A stretch of 64,000 nt of DNA from Lucifuga dentata (Eukaryota; Chordata; Actinopteri; Ophidiiformes; Bythitidae), in assembly GCA_014773175.1 (NCBI GenBank), contig VXCM01001339.1, positions 41,728-105,727 on the forward strand, in the 5' to 3' direction. The notes beneath the pieces are model-generated. The model saw nothing but the letters and a program-made list of their open reading frames with translations. It had not been told where the DNA came from and did no database searches. Positions 12,190 through 24,310 of this stretch are shown one piece after another. The position numbers and the translations under genes are program-made. Positions within the stretch are counted from its first letter, which is position 1. Each line of letters begins with the position of its first letter.

Positions 12190-12483
12190 AATTATTAAGT
12201 GTTTGTGTAAGTATAAGTGTTTGTGCTTGGGGAAGTGTATCTCTATACATGTTTCAAATTTCCCATGTCCAAAACATAGATAAAAATTAATTCAACAGAA
12301 ATTGTTTCAGCTTAATTCAATTGTTCAGCTCAATTTAAATGTTAGTGTTAAAACATCAAAAAAGAAAAAAAAAAACTCAGCAGAAACACTGTTGTTGAGT
12401 CCATTGCCATTGTAAATACAAAAAAAGAAAATAATCCACCGCTCATCAATTTAATGTGCAAACTGAAAACACTGTTAATCAAA

Positions 12484-12521
12484 CAAAAAAAAAAAAAAAA
12501 AANAAAAAAAAAAAAAAAAAA
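12484..12521. repeat. A tract broken by n
   Basis: Two A runs of about 18 bases each flank an n at 12503, as in the other homopolymer joins. Confidence 0.9.
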
Positions 12522-14479
12522 TGCAAGTCAGTCAGTCGGTTAGTGTTTATTTCTTGCAGAAAACATCTTCCACAAAAATTGTCTTTATTTTTAACAATGG
12601 TATTCTGATGTGAGAAGTGCACAAGAGAAGGACAGCCTCACCATTTTTTGGTACAGAGAATGCTTTTATATTTAATGCTCAGACTCACCAAGGACTTCTT
12701 CACGGACTGGGGAGTTCTGTCAATTTGACAGCATCATTCCTATATATCTAGGCAGACAAATGGGATGAGCCTCATGCTGCAGGAATGGTTAAACCAATGA
12801 TGTATGTAATGAATAGGCATGTAGTTAGAGTGGTGACAAAGTAATGTTTGCGTATTTTATTGTAGTTGATATGGTGCGACTAATGCCAGATGGAGTCATC
12901 ACAAGCTGCAAAACGAACTGGTCGTCTGTCTCTGAGATTAGATATGCAGAAAAGTGTCCCAACAAGAAACAGCATGGAAAAGGGAAGCAGCATCAAACAC
13001 ACACTTGCAGTAAACCAACAGAAACAACTAACTTAGCCAGCAGCACCACTAGCATGACTATTAAACAATGACTAACCTGGGAGCCATGGGCAGGGACAGA
13101 AAGACTTTGTAGAATAGAGCCAGCAATATACAAAAGGAATTCTGACACAGTAAAATAAAATGGAGTAATCCATCAATGTACCAACAAAAACAATAAGCAG
13201 TTTAGCACTTGTGTTGCTGTAACATTCATAACTGTCAAAAGTCTGAGAATGTATGAAAACAGGCAAAATGACAGCATTTAGCAAGCAACTCTGTATAAAA
13301 TAATTGTATTTTCATTGCAACAATTGGAAACAGCAGTGGAGATCTGTTCCACCATGTTGATCATTAGTGCACACTCACCTATCCAGTTGGTGGTAAATGA
13401 ACAGTAAAGATCATTTACCTCAGGGGACAGTACCTGGCAGAGGTCAGGCACCACAGTGGAAGAAGACTGATAATTGTACATCAATTAGAGCCCATTATAC
13501 TGGTGAACCTCACCATTAAAACTTCTTATCAAATCCCTCATTAAACAGGAACTACTGGCAGTTCTCTGACTTACACACATGGTAGTTGTGTGGCATCCCT
13601 CAGCCAGTCTAATGATGTCTACAGAGCCACAGAAGGAGTACAGGGGGAAATGAAGGACTTGGGAAAACTCAGTAATGCACAATGAGTTTTCAGGATTAAG
13701 GTTAAATAATCAGTTGCAGCATATTCTGCATATAGAAACAATACAGCATAAGGAGGATTGTAATTGGATATGCAGTTGCAGAGCAGCACATCCTCTTCCT
13801 CCCACAGACATGCAGTACATCAATTTACTTGAAAATTGCCTTTCCAAAGTTTCCTCAGTCTTCTGTTCCACAGTTTTGCTTGAATGATACTCCTTGTGAC
13901 TTTGAGGAGTTTGTTTTATTCCCCTTCGACACACAGGTTGTAACAGTGATCTATGGTAGATGATTGTTTTGGTGACACTGTGTGTCCTGGCCAGTAATTT
14001 CAATGAGTCTCTGGGCACCTATTATGCTGTTATAATTACCATCAGAAAGACTAAGAGATCTGTTTGTGCCCATGAGGATGCATTCATCATGCATCCTCAT
14101 GCCTGTGGGCTGCACGGATCAACTGTTGATAAATTATACTTGAAACAGGATTGTACTTCTGAATAAAGATAAGACCATTTTCGGGCATCCATTAATGTCT
14201 AATGATAGATGTCTATTGTCGTACTATCCCTTACAATCCCTTACAGTGATGAAAAGTCTTGGCTCCTTATAATTTTATACCTTTATTACACTTGTAAATT
14301 TAGCCCCTTTGGTCCTAAATATTCTGACAATCAGGTGCACTTTTATGATAGGTTACCTCAAGAAAGCTCGTTCAATGAGCTCATTCAACTCACAGCATGC
14401 ATATCTGCACATAAATGTTAGTAGAATAGTTGGGCCTGTTTAAAAGAATGTTGGACGTGGATGTGGTAGCCTTCTTGGT

Positions 14480-14790
14480 ATTGCATCTTTTTGCTGAATG
14501 ACTATTGTCCAGTTGCACTTAACACCTATAGTAATCAAGTGCTTCGAGAGACTTACACTGGCACACATCAAGGGTACCATCCCTGATATGCTGGGCCAAC
14601 ATCAATTTGTGTATCAAGCTACAAGATCAATGGAGGATGCCATCAACCTGGCTCTGCACACCGCCCTTAACCGAAAACCGAGACATGTATGTCAGCATGC
14701 TCTTTGTGGATTATATCCTTAATAAACCATTGTTCCCAAAATGCTGATCTAAACTCCACAGCCTTGGCCTAAATATGTTGATTTAAATTG
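14480..14790 (+). mobile_element. Non-LTR retrotransposon reverse-transcriptase fragment
   Basis: In shifting frames the translation reads NDYCPVAL, then LTPIVIKCFERLTLAHIK, then GQHQFVYQATRSMEDAINLA, then YVSMLFVDYI. This is the order seen in jockey-superfamily LINE reverse transcriptases of fish ('NDYRPVALTPIVMKCFERL', 'FAYRxNRSTEDAI', 'MLFVDYSSAFNT'). The aspartate of FVDY would be the first catalytic aspartate of the polymerase palm. At least two frameshifts (about 14520 and 14690) interrupt it, and sequence similarity fades near 14790. The exact clade (CR1, Rex1 or L2) cannot be settled by eye. It is an inactive fragment. Confidence 0.8.
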
Positions 14791-14848
14791 ATTACCATCA
14801 CAAAGTTAAGAGGATGAGCAAAATTCCTCCACTGTCCACTCGTTGCAC

Positions 14849-14852
<4 letters not shown>

Positions 14853-14882
<30 letters not shown>
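14853..14882. repeat. A30 tract
   Basis: Uninterrupted run of about 30 A shortly after the LINE fragment. It could be a retrotransposon tail, but the intervening bases are not recognisable. Confidence 0.9.
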
Positions 14883-14884
<2 letters not shown>

Positions 14885-15309
14885 GCTTTTTTTGAGGGAA
14901 AAATAATTGCAGAGAGTGCTTTTTTGTATGCCAGGTCAGTTGATTACTAGATGGCTTCTATTGTCATGGCAAGGAGGAAGCTTGCCTTAGCCTTAAGGCT
15001 TTTGAGACAGACCATTCTGAGGAAGGTGCACAGAGATGCTGGTGGGTGCATGTCATTTTCTGTGAGAGAAAGCAACCAGGGCATTCAATAATCTTGTCCA
15101 TGAGCTCTGGTTTGACAATGTCAGGTTCAAAGCTTACTTCAGAGCTGTCAGAGCTTGTCATAATCTGATGCTATCAGCACCAGCTTCTCAACAGGGTCAT
15201 CTATGTTCCTGTCCCCAAGAAGTCTTATCATGATTTTTCTTTTTCAAAAATCCTCTTGACATAACCAAGCACTTTCTAAAGAGTGAAACCTTTTTTGAAC
15301 TTTGAGGAA
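14883..15309. other. Non-coding stretch, nothing recognised
   Basis: No known repeat, exon or RNA was recognised between the A tract and the SINE-like copy. It may be the eroded remainder of the preceding LINE. Confidence 0.4.
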
Positions 15310-15389
15310 ATAGCTAGTCTCTGAATGACCCATCCTAACTTCTAGAAGCAGTGGGAAGCAAAAGAAACTCCAGCATACTGCCTTGTCAA

Positions 15390-15555
15390 GGGCAGTAGCA
15401 AGTTGGAAACTAAAGTAACTAGAGAAAATCCATGCAAACACAGGGTGGAAACTCCAAACAAAAAGACCTGGAACAGAATGGGGTTTTGAACCCAGAACTT
15501 TTTTGCAGTGAGGCAACAATGTTAAATGTTAAATACTGCACCATCATGTAGCCTA
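15390..15555 (-). mobile_element. tRNA-like SINE-family fragment, antisense
   Basis: The plus strand reads as the reverse complement of a common teleost dispersed repeat: AATCCATGCAAACACAGGG near 15428, GGGTTTTGAACCCAGAAC near 15480-15500, and TGCAGTGAGGCAACAATGTT near 15505-15525. On the minus strand GGGTTCAAAACCC resembles a tRNA B box, and the head would be 'GCAGT...AACATTGTTGCCTCACTGCAA'. A sense relative lies at 45846-46130. The copy is eroded and lacks most of its 3' half. The tRNA-derived label is inferred from the B-box-like motif. Confidence 0.6.
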
Positions 15556-16764
15556 TGGCTTTTGTTTGATTTCAGATTTACAGTTAGGGTTTTGTTTAAG
15601 TTCGGATCATTGGCATGTAGGTCCTTACAAGTTTGGAAATCAAGCGTGATATGCATCTTTAGTATGTGTGAGGGATAGTAGAAGAAGAGACACTCTCCAC
15701 ATTGTTTGCTTCGGGTGGTTTTGTTAGTTTTGTTGTGGTCAAAAAAAAAAAAAAGAGAATTTCACTTGTGTGCATTCCAGAATTCAGCAATGTGTCCTTG
15801 GTTCATTTTCTCAAATATTTGCACAAGCAGGCCTCTCCGTGATCATGACTGTGTCTGTTTATTAAACAATGTGTGCTCACTCACTTGTAGCAATATGCAC
15901 TACCAGACACCACACAGCCGTTCTCTCTAAACCCTCTATTTGACTATTGAGGTCAGCTATCTTCGTAAACTGCCGGCTCTGCCCATGCAGCAAATGGAAC
16001 CTGACGTCGATAAGTAGTCCTTCCAACAATGTGTGCAGGTGGTACTGCATTCAAGTGTGGTGGCCTTTAGACGTGGGTGACTGTTCCAGCAGTTTAACAC
16101 AAAAGGGTACAGAATTCCAAGTGGGTAACATCAGTAACCTGTTTTTTTTTTTTTTTTTTTTGGATTAGTATTACTTCCAGTTTGTTTCTTAATGTGCATA
16201 TGAGGCTAACAGGGAATTCATATGAAAGACTACTGCACCATTCTTTCAAAACACAGTAAAGATATGCATTTTCAAATTGAGACAGCAAGAAAAGCAAAAC
16301 CACAAATCTTATTTTCTGAACTGCCAAAGCCAAACCGAAAACACAAACACAAGCAGTGATACTTGGAGTCACTGGCAACCAACTTTAAAGAATGCTCGTT
16401 GTATACTCTGCACCACAGTGAGGCTCAAATTAGATTACTTGTGACATATCCAATGTCATGCCCAGTTTCCTTTTCCAGACTTGCCAGTTTTCACTTTTGC
16501 CCAACTCAGAATCATTCCGGTATACCTGATGAAAGTGCCAACACTTTTTGGGTCTTTGAAAACATGGTTATCACTTACTGAATGAAGAGTGAGAAGTCCT
16601 CGTGTAAAACCAAAATATCACCTCAAAATCAACCACAGAATACATCTGTCATGTTGAATTAGAATTAAAGTTCATTGCTTTCTTCAGGTACCTTCATCAT
16701 CATTGTCTTCCAGCATCAGCCGTTTGGTTTGCTTGAACTTTATCATGAGCAATTTCTTCTAATA
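15556..16764. other. Non-coding stretch, no gene recognised
   Basis: AT-rich DNA with short A runs at about 15740 and a T21 tract at about 16140-16160. No exon or transposon was recognised. Confidence 0.5.
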
Positions 16765-16772
16765 ATCTAGGT

Positions 16773-17811
16773 CAGTGATTCCCAAAGAGTGGGCCACAGC
16801 CACCTGGTGGGCTGTGAAGAAACTGCAGGTGGGCCACGAGGGAGGGAGGGAAAAATTTGTAAAAACAAATAAAATTATTCTTAAAATGTTTTTTAAATAA
16901 TTTTTTTATGAGACTAATACATGAATAACTAATCAGATTTTACTATTCCTTGAATATTATTATCATTTGGACATTAGGAAGGGAATGCTGGTCATGTCCT
17001 CCTGGGTTTGTTTTTGTTTTGTTTTGTTTTCCTGTGCAGTTTTTGCTGTATTCCAGTTTGGGAATGTGATTGTTTTGTGGAATGTTTGTGGGCTCTTTTC
17101 TCTGTGAGTTCTTTGCTGGACTGTCTTTCATTTTCCTGCTGAGCTGCTGGCTGCACTGACTGGAGATAATACTGGCATTTCAAGGTCTTTTGGCTGTCAT
17201 CTGGTCCGGCGGCTTTCTGTGTGTTGCCTCCTGCTGGGACCGTTCGGGTGCCTGGACAATCTTGTTTCGGCATCTTTGAGGGTGGGGTGATTGTGATCGC
17301 GTTTGGTCATCTGCTGGCTGGCGGGTGTGGGTCCTCCTCCTGCCGGGGTTGCCTGCATTGGGAGACAGATCTTTTGCTCCCTGTCCTCATCTGCTTTTCT
17401 ACTGTCTGTTTGGGACTTCGATCTCACCACCATGGGTGCTGGAGCCTTCTCTCACACTCTCTCTCTGCTCCCAGGCTCTAGAACTCTCTCCCTCTTCACA
17501 TCTGTTAGCTGGACTCTGTTGCCAATTCTGAACTGCTGTCAAAACACAGCTTTTTGAGTGCTTATCCACTCTGAGTCCACCTGTGTCTGTGCTACTGTCA
17601 GGATACTGTTTTATGTCTGATTTGATTGGTGTTTATGTTCTTTGCTAAGCAACTTTGGGTATCTGGAAAAGCGCTGCATAAATGGAATGTATTAGTATTA
17701 TTATGTGGCTGGGTAATATGTTTCGCGCGTGGGTGGNGGGGGTAGGGGTAGGGATGCTGGACAATGCAACCATTTAGTGGTCCTTGACATGATAAAGTTT
17801 GGGAACCCCTG
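16773..17811. mobile_element. hAT DNA transposon (non-autonomous), with 8-bp target duplication
   Basis: The element begins CAGTGATTCCCAAAGAGTGG and ends TTTGGGAACCCCTG. The reverse complement of the end is CAGGGGTTCCCAAA, so the termini are inverted repeats of the hAT 'CAGTGGTTCCCAA' type. The 8 bases before it (16765-16772) and the 8 bases after it (17812-17819) are both ATCTAGGT, a perfect 8-bp target site duplication as expected for hAT transposition. No transposase is recognisable inside, so it moved using another element's enzyme. The interior from about 17000 to 17703 looks like a separate GC-richer insertion. An n lies at 17737 in a G-rich run. Confidence 0.92.
17000..17703 (+). mobile_element. 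LINE/SINE-like insertion nested in the hAT element
   Basis: The segment is richer in GC than the hAT flanks and ends with CTGGAAAAGCGCTGCATAAATG followed by a (TAT)-rich tail. This is the typical 3' end of many fish non-LTR retroelements ('AAAGCGCTATATAAATG...TATTATTA'). A 9-base string TATTATTAT occurs both just upstream (near 16957) and at the tail, and might be a target duplication or part of the tail repeat. No coding sequence is recognisable. The open frames across it (up to 93 codons) have no domain I know. The 5' boundary is a guess. Confidence 0.5.
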
Positions 17812-19100
17812 ATCTAGGTTTTTATTGTGTTTGCTCATGTGAGAGTTATTGCTCACCCACATTGCAGCTTGAACCAAGAACAGAAAGTGCCAGGTGTGCC
17901 AAACATCATTTCACCTTTATTAAAGCAATCAGTAGAGATGAGAGAGCTATGTGGTGATGAATGTTCCCTGTTTCTATTAAAAACATTGTTTAGAGTCTTA
18001 ATGTATTGCTAGACTGTTAAAATGAATCATTATGTACACTTCACCTATAAATAATTTGGGTTGAGAGTAGCATGTATGATTTGATACCGTTCACGATAGT
18101 ATAACTTTCTGACTTGATCGGGTATCTTGCAGTTGTGGTTTGCAAACTGCATGATTGGAAGGAAAAATGGCTCACGAATTACAAGATCTTTCACAAAGAC
18201 GAACCCTGACAAGTCTGTCTCATCTCCAAACTAAGTTTAGTCAGAAAAATACATGGGAAAAGTGACACAGGAAGGATCAAAAACAAACTCACGGCAAGCA
18301 GCTTGGATATAGTCAGTTATCAGTTTCATGTACCTTAAGAATTGGGAAAGCTTACATATATATTTAACATATCCAACAAAAACTAAGATGGCTATTTATT
18401 TGAAGTCTTCTTTCTAGCCACCTGTCAAATAAGTTTAATATTTACTGGAGCTTTAGTTCTGCTTTGGTCTGCCAACTCCTGAGAAAAATATCTGGTCTTT
18501 TTTTAGCTTTCTGCAATTTTAAGCTAAGCAGGTAGTTTACAGTTGGCTTGCAGGTGTGAGTTTCTGCCTTCAAATTATGCATGTTCAGTGAACCTACCCA
18601 GAAAAAATAAAGGCAATATATTTACCCCAACGGATAAATAGGACAGGTGGCTCAGAAACTGGAGAATTTATATGACACCACTGAAAAAGTCATAACAGCA
18701 GAAGTGTCCTTAGACACTGTTTTGAGCCGCAGGGCTTTGCAGTCAAGTCACTCCAGTGATATATGTGTGTGTGATTCATAAAAATATGCAGTTGAAGTCC
18801 TCCGGGTTGCATTTTCAGCCATTATGGTACATGCACCAATGTACCCAACAGTCCATGGCAATGAAATATCACATTCTACTGCGACCTTACTGCTGTATGT
18901 GACCATGGCTCTTTACAATGATTTGAAGGGACAGTTTTATAGTTCCTGAATCAGTAAGAAGTAATCACTTCAGGTCATCACTTCTCAAATGCCCAGAGTT
19001 CTTTTGTAGAGGTCTGTGTGATGTAAGGTATATGTTTTCCTGTTACTTTTATGATAACATTACATCCTTATCTGTGCATGCAGTGTTGTTGGAATACAGG

Positions 19101-19133
19101 TACTGTATTTTGACTCTCTCTCTCTCTCTCACT

Positions 19134-19164
<31 letters not shown>

Positions 19165-19221
19165 NTACTGTATTTTGACTCTCTCTCTCTCTCACTCACA
19201 CACACACACACACACACAAAC
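19101..19221. repeat. (TC)n(CA)n compound repeat duplicated around n
   Basis: TACTGTATTTTGAC followed by TC and CA repeats occurs at 19101-19164 and again at 19166-19221, with an n at 19165. The second copy has slightly fewer repeat units. This is best read as two unmerged contig ends covering the same microsatellite. Confidence 0.9.
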
Positions 19222-19439
19222 ATGTTCCAGTACTCCATGCACACCTCCCTACATACCTCTCAGAGTAATTAAACCTTAAACCTTTCACATCACTGAACTG
19301 TGTTTTATTGAAACAGACAGGACATTGGTGTAATTAATTGTTTTAACCTGTCAGGTTGCAAGCAGGATATAGAGTGAGAGGAAAGGAAAAGAGAAACGGA
19401 CAGAGAAAGACTGGAAAATTTTTCTCTAAAATATATTGA

Positions 19440-20110
19440 CCTATTCCACTTCATTCCCATTTGCAGCCTTGGTATGACTCATAAATATTGGATCTGCCAA
19501 TCTGTTAAGATAAAGTGGCTTTGGCAGTTATTTTTGCTTTAACAACTACAGTAATTTATCCATAAGGCTGCAACTAAAGATTAGACTCTGTCCGTGCTAA
19601 ATAGCGAGCACTCCAAGCAATAACTACAGCCATTATTTCTGAATTTATTCTGTCATCCACAGACATCTTATATAATTCTTACAGTGGAAATTATTTTCCT
19701 TTGCCTCCACCCATCTGTGGAGGACGTAATTTTAGCATAAAGTCCTCACAGCAAATCACAGTTGGATGTTTGTCAAATCTATGTATACAAACTGCTAGAA
19801 CATTCAAGCCAATCATAATTTGGAGGACTATTGATACAGATTGTTACAGGTCTATGGTATTATAGAAAACAGGCCTCTAAGGTATGCATAGGATTTTACA
19901 ATTTAAATAATTTACTGCAGTTGTCATGCAATGAACACACTTAATCACATCTCTCATTGTAAGTAACTGCTCTTCTGCTATTCTTGGAGTCATAATCCAG
20001 GGACATTGTATGGCTCCATACGATTGGCCATAATTATAATTGTGTCTCCTTTTTTAATTGGTTTGAAATGAACAACATCTGTTTTAATTAGCTGCCTTGC
20101 ACACTACATG
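19440..20110. other. Candidate conserved non-coding segment
   Basis: A block with balanced composition, no simple repeats, no transposon similarity and many homeodomain-type TAATTA/ATTA cores (for example GCCATAATTATAATTG near 20028 and TTTTAATTAGCTGCC near 20080). This is the texture of vertebrate developmental enhancers. Only an alignment could confirm it. Confidence 0.25.
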
Positions 20111-20173
20111 TACGTTTTTTTCTTTTATAGCCATACCCAGGATTATTGTTTCTATATTGCACTTGTTAATGAC

Positions 20174-20201
20174 AAAAAAAAAAAAAAAAAAAAAAAAAAA
20201 A
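20174..20201. repeat. A28 tract
   Basis: Uninterrupted run of about 28 A. Confidence 0.9.
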
Positions 20202-20716
20202 GATCATTGCTTTGCACAGTGCTTAGGGGGCATACGGTATGTGTATATGTGGCTATAGACTGAGGGAGGAAACACACAGGAAGGTTTTTTTGATATAGAA
20301 AACCTATTAACTTTTCTACTCAAATACACAAACATGTTGCTAATGCTTTCTAACTGATAAGAAACTAACATTTTATCAGACAGATGTCAGAACTGGTTAA
20401 TTCAGCATTATGGCAGCATGTTTTCCTAACTGTTTTGACTTGTGTTATCTGATTGATACAACTAATGTATTTCTAACACAGTAGGAACTTTAGAGTGTAG
20501 TTTCTGCATGTGAGCAGTGTGCACACACAACTCAAAACTAAAATTTCCTTTCAAAAGTAAATGACAACATTTTAGTAGTTAATCCCCAGCACTATTTTCC
20601 CATGTACGATGAAGAAACTTCTCCAAATTGCATACTGTCTTTGCCTTGATCTGGACGCCTAAATGGACTAAACAGACTTTTGTCCTGTGTATTTTTTTTG
20701 TGTCTGGAAGGATAAC

Positions 20717-20759
20717 AAAAAAAAAAAAAAANAAAAAAAAAAAAAAGAAAGAAAAAAAA
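20717..20759. repeat. A tract broken by n
   Basis: A runs flank an n at 20732, with a GAAAGAAAA tail. This is a homopolymer contig join. Confidence 0.9.
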
Positions 20760-21278
20760 TTATAGATAGCATCTTAGCGTTTTTAGCATTGGTTCCTTAT
20801 TTAGGATGCAAAAATCTATTTTATTTTCTGTATCAACTTTTATGCCTTTAAACAGTAGACACTAAGTAAGCACAGTTGCAAAGTCTAAGTATAAAATTAT
20901 GCAAAACAGTACTGACTTAATGGCATAGGTTTTTATAGGATGCTTGCAGTTGCCATATGATGTCATAATTATATGGTGGTCTGCCTGCAAGCTACACATA
21001 GCTTGCATACTTGGGCAGAAGTGTGATAGTATTAAATCACTTTGCAACAATTAACACATTTAATTAAATCCTTATCTTACCTATTTACAGCCTTGTGCAC
21101 TATTCATAGCTGCTATCGTTTTATTTAGCTTATTTTAGAATTACTTCTTGGTTGTGCTAGAAATGTACTATTGGTTTTGTCATTTGTTTGCTGGCGTTAG
21201 TGTCAATGTCTGTGAACTGTGGATGTATAGATGGATATTTGCATTAGAGTAATTCTGCAAAAGCCTCACGTCAAGGAT

Positions 21279-21312
21279 AAAAAAAAAAAAAAAAANAAAA
21301 AAAAAAAAAAAA
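21279..21312. repeat. A tract broken by n
   Basis: A runs of about 17 and 16 bases flank an n at 21296. The 90-codon reverse-strand frame over it is spurious. Confidence 0.9.
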
Positions 21313-22608
21313 CATTGTGAGCTTGAATAAATACAACATTATTGCATGATACCCATTTGGAATTCAAATGACTCCGTGAGTTGTGTATCAAAACACTTCC
21401 ACTGAATACAGCATAATGAAATGCAGATTGTGTGCTGAATAAGAACTGTATATGTTTCCCAAAGTTCATGCCATACTCCAAACTAATCATAAAAAAAAAA
21501 AAAACAAAACAAAACTCTCCATAGGTTACAATGCACATGACTATTGTGGAGAGAAAATTAGTATATAGCTAAGCTATAGCTAAGTACAAAAGAAAGAAAT
21601 CATTTTTAAAGGACATGGCCAGTAGGATTTCATCTTATTAATAAAATCTGTGAATTTACAGTGAACTGAACAGATACTGTCTGAGTAGCCAAAGCCTAAT
21701 ACAGTTTAATGCCTCAATGCCATTGAACTCTATTGTTTCCAAAAACTAATTTCCTGAAAATTATTCATAACAAATAAATTTATTTTAGATTTTGGCCTTC
21801 TCATGGGATTTGTTGATAAAACATTATTGAGCTTTACTGGAATTGTAAGCTTGGTATAAGCTAAAGTGGATTTTAATCTTTACATTTAGTCAAGCTAAAT
21901 ATTGATGACATAATATAATCTCATGTTTGGTTGGCTGGAAAGTTCTCATAAGTTCTCAAGCAGACAACAGCCTGCTCATCTGACTACCACAAATAAAGGG
22001 AGAAGTTATTTCTCCTTAAAAGCTGAAGAAAGTGTGCCATGTCTTAAGCTAAAATCAACCTTAAAAGCTGGATTCCATCAATCAGAATATATATTGTGCT
22101 CACAGCTTTTAAGATGTTCATTGTAACATAATAAAACCTTGAAAAATAATGGGCTGCAAAGTGCTGAGTGCATCTTGGGTGTGGGCGAAGTAGCAATGAT
22201 CATTTTTCAAAACAAAAACCTCTTCCTTCAATTGTCACTCTTTTGCGAAAATGTAATGTTTTTTTTATTATTTTTTTTTAATACAAATGGCTTATTGTGA
22301 TGCTATCCATACTAAAATAATCCATACTTCCCATCATATTGTGTAATTTTGATATTTCCTAGTAATAAACAAATAAATAAATGGGACTGCAAATAACCTC
22401 CATGACATAGGTAATAAATCAATTTTATCATCTTTTACCTCCGTCACCATGGATATTCTATTTAAATGCAATTGCCTGTCACTATAAATGTGGAGACCCT
22501 GAAAAATAAGATGATTAACCCCTTAATTATGAAAGGTTGATTGAGGAGTTTGTTTGGGACTCATCAGGAAATCTCATCTGAATGCCAGTGTTCTGGGTGG
22601 TGTAGTGT

Positions 22609-22700
22609 AAAACACATTTTCTACTATTACTGTCAGTTGCAACAGGCAGTAATAGTAGAAAACACATTTCTACTATTACTGCTGTCTATTGCAACTGACA
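22609..22700. repeat. Quasi-palindromic tandem duplication
   Basis: AAAACACATTTTCTACTATT (from 22609) recurs as AAAACACATTTCTACTATT from about 22659. Each is followed by a run ending in TTGCAAC. Between them lies GCAGTAATAGTAG, the reverse complement of the CTACTATTACTG core in each copy. The outer parts are also inverted: TGTCAGTTGCAA in the first half against TTGCAACTGACA in the second. There is no n here. Confidence 0.8.
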
Positions 22701-23823
22701 CTTTTACGACTGCCGCTGCTGCACCAAAATAAATAGTAATAGTAACTAAATGCTATCTTTACTACTTCTACATTAATATTGCACATTCCACATTATCAAC
22801 ACCTTTCAGAAGCTGATACTGAACTATTTTAGTCTCTCATACACACAGGTGGCTGATATAACCCTCTAGCTGCACAGAGCCTTTCCAACCTTGGATCCAG
22901 CTAGCAACAAGTTTAGAGTGTTCTGTTTTAGACTTTAACACCCAGGCCCTCTACTTGACATCTTCAGTGAGATTAGTAAGATAGTAAGAAAAAAATGAGC
23001 CTTTAATTCACATCTCCATCATGGAATTGACAAGGAAGTAGTGGAGTCATCCTACAAGAACTTTGTAATCCACATGGACTGCAACCAGGAACACTTTAAC
23101 AAACACCAACGCTGCTGCCAAGAACGTTCAAAACAGGCTGCTCTTGTAAAAGAGACCCAGCAACTATATTGATAATAATAATAATACGTATAATCATACT
23201 ATTTATAAATACACACAGTGAAACATTTGATCTGGTTTTTTGAGCTGGTTTTCATCACTGGGCCAGGCGCAGGTAAGGGGTGTGTGGTGGCTTAACAACA
23301 TCCTAAAACTTGGTCATTTGCCAGGTTACCAACACATACTTCTTTACAATGTGCAGGAAATAAAATGGTTTGGGTGAAATGTCTGCACTCTGGATGACCC
23401 TCCACATATCAGAGTCCAGGGAAATGGTGACCATGAGAAAGCAGGGGGCAGGAGAGACCAGGAGAGCAGCTCTTCTTGCAAAGCAGGTGGTCAGGTATAC
23501 AAAAGTACAAACAATTTATCTTCTGAAGTGCTTTAGTGCCTTGTCTCTCTCAGTCTTTGTTCATGGCTTGTGACTCCAACACTATTGATAACTAAGTGAC
23601 AACAATAAGCTTCTGGCCTTGCAACATTTAAATCATCAGTTTATTTTTAGCATTGCATTCCTTATTAACACCCATACGAGGTCAAGCTAACAACCATTTG
23701 GCATTTAGCAATGTCGGGGTGTACGCCTCACAAAGTGGCCCTAATTTTCACCAGCTTAAATGTGAGAAATGAGCACTGAAATACACGTTGATGTTGCTGG
23801 TGGTTCTAATGCTTAGACTAGAC

Positions 23824-23861
23824 AAAAAAAAAAAAAAAAAANAAAAAAAAAAAAAAAAAAA
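23824..23861. repeat. A tract broken by n
   Basis: A runs flank an n at 23842. Confidence 0.9.
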
Positions 23862-24273
23862 GTGGCAATTTGCCAAACACAGCTGATGCCAGAGATGTGA
23901 CATTTTGTATTGTATATCAGTTATAAAATATTCAGAGATTAAGGCAATTGTACATTAATTGAATATTTTAATAATGTAAATTCTAACAGTCATCACCAAC
24001 ATACATTCTCTGTCTAACATTGTATTTGGCAGTGCAATTGATTATGAGTCTGACTTAATATGTCACATTACAGTTGAAAAGAGATAGTCTGATATGACAG
24101 AATCATGCTGGAGCTTTCTCTTTAATTTAACTGTTGTTTGATGGTCACTGCACAGAATATTAAACGATCTCCTCTGGGTAATGAAATTGACAAAAGTATA
24201 AACAGTTCAAGCCCACTCTCACTTTTGGTCCTGGATATAGCAGTAATATTTCTTTAAATGAACAAATAAATGA

Positions 24274-24310
24274 CTGTGTGTGTGTGTGCGTGTGCGTGTG
24301 CGTGTGCGTG
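24274..24310. repeat. (TG)n with TGCG variant units
   Basis: TG repeat changing into GTGTGC units. Alternating purine-pyrimidine sequence. Confidence 0.9.

Larger units (their letters stand above)
8276..14479. other. Non-coding stretch with simple repeats, no gene recognised
   Basis: I see CA-, TC-, TG/GA- and A/T-rich simple repeats and otherwise unremarkable AT-rich sequence. None of the small open frames has a recognisable domain or splice context. A 12-bp perfect inverted repeat with a 7-nt loop lies at 14071-14101. Confidence 0.5.

Noticed and set aside
17197..17557. Overlapping 68-86 codon frames near 17.2-17.5 kb
   Set aside because: They lie in the GC-richer insertion inside the hAT element and overlap in several frames on both strands, so they reflect composition and not a gene.
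20151..20170. TATTGCACTTGT string resembling the miR-92 family seed
   Set aside because: The match breaks after the first bases, and no complementary arm is present to form a precursor hairpin.
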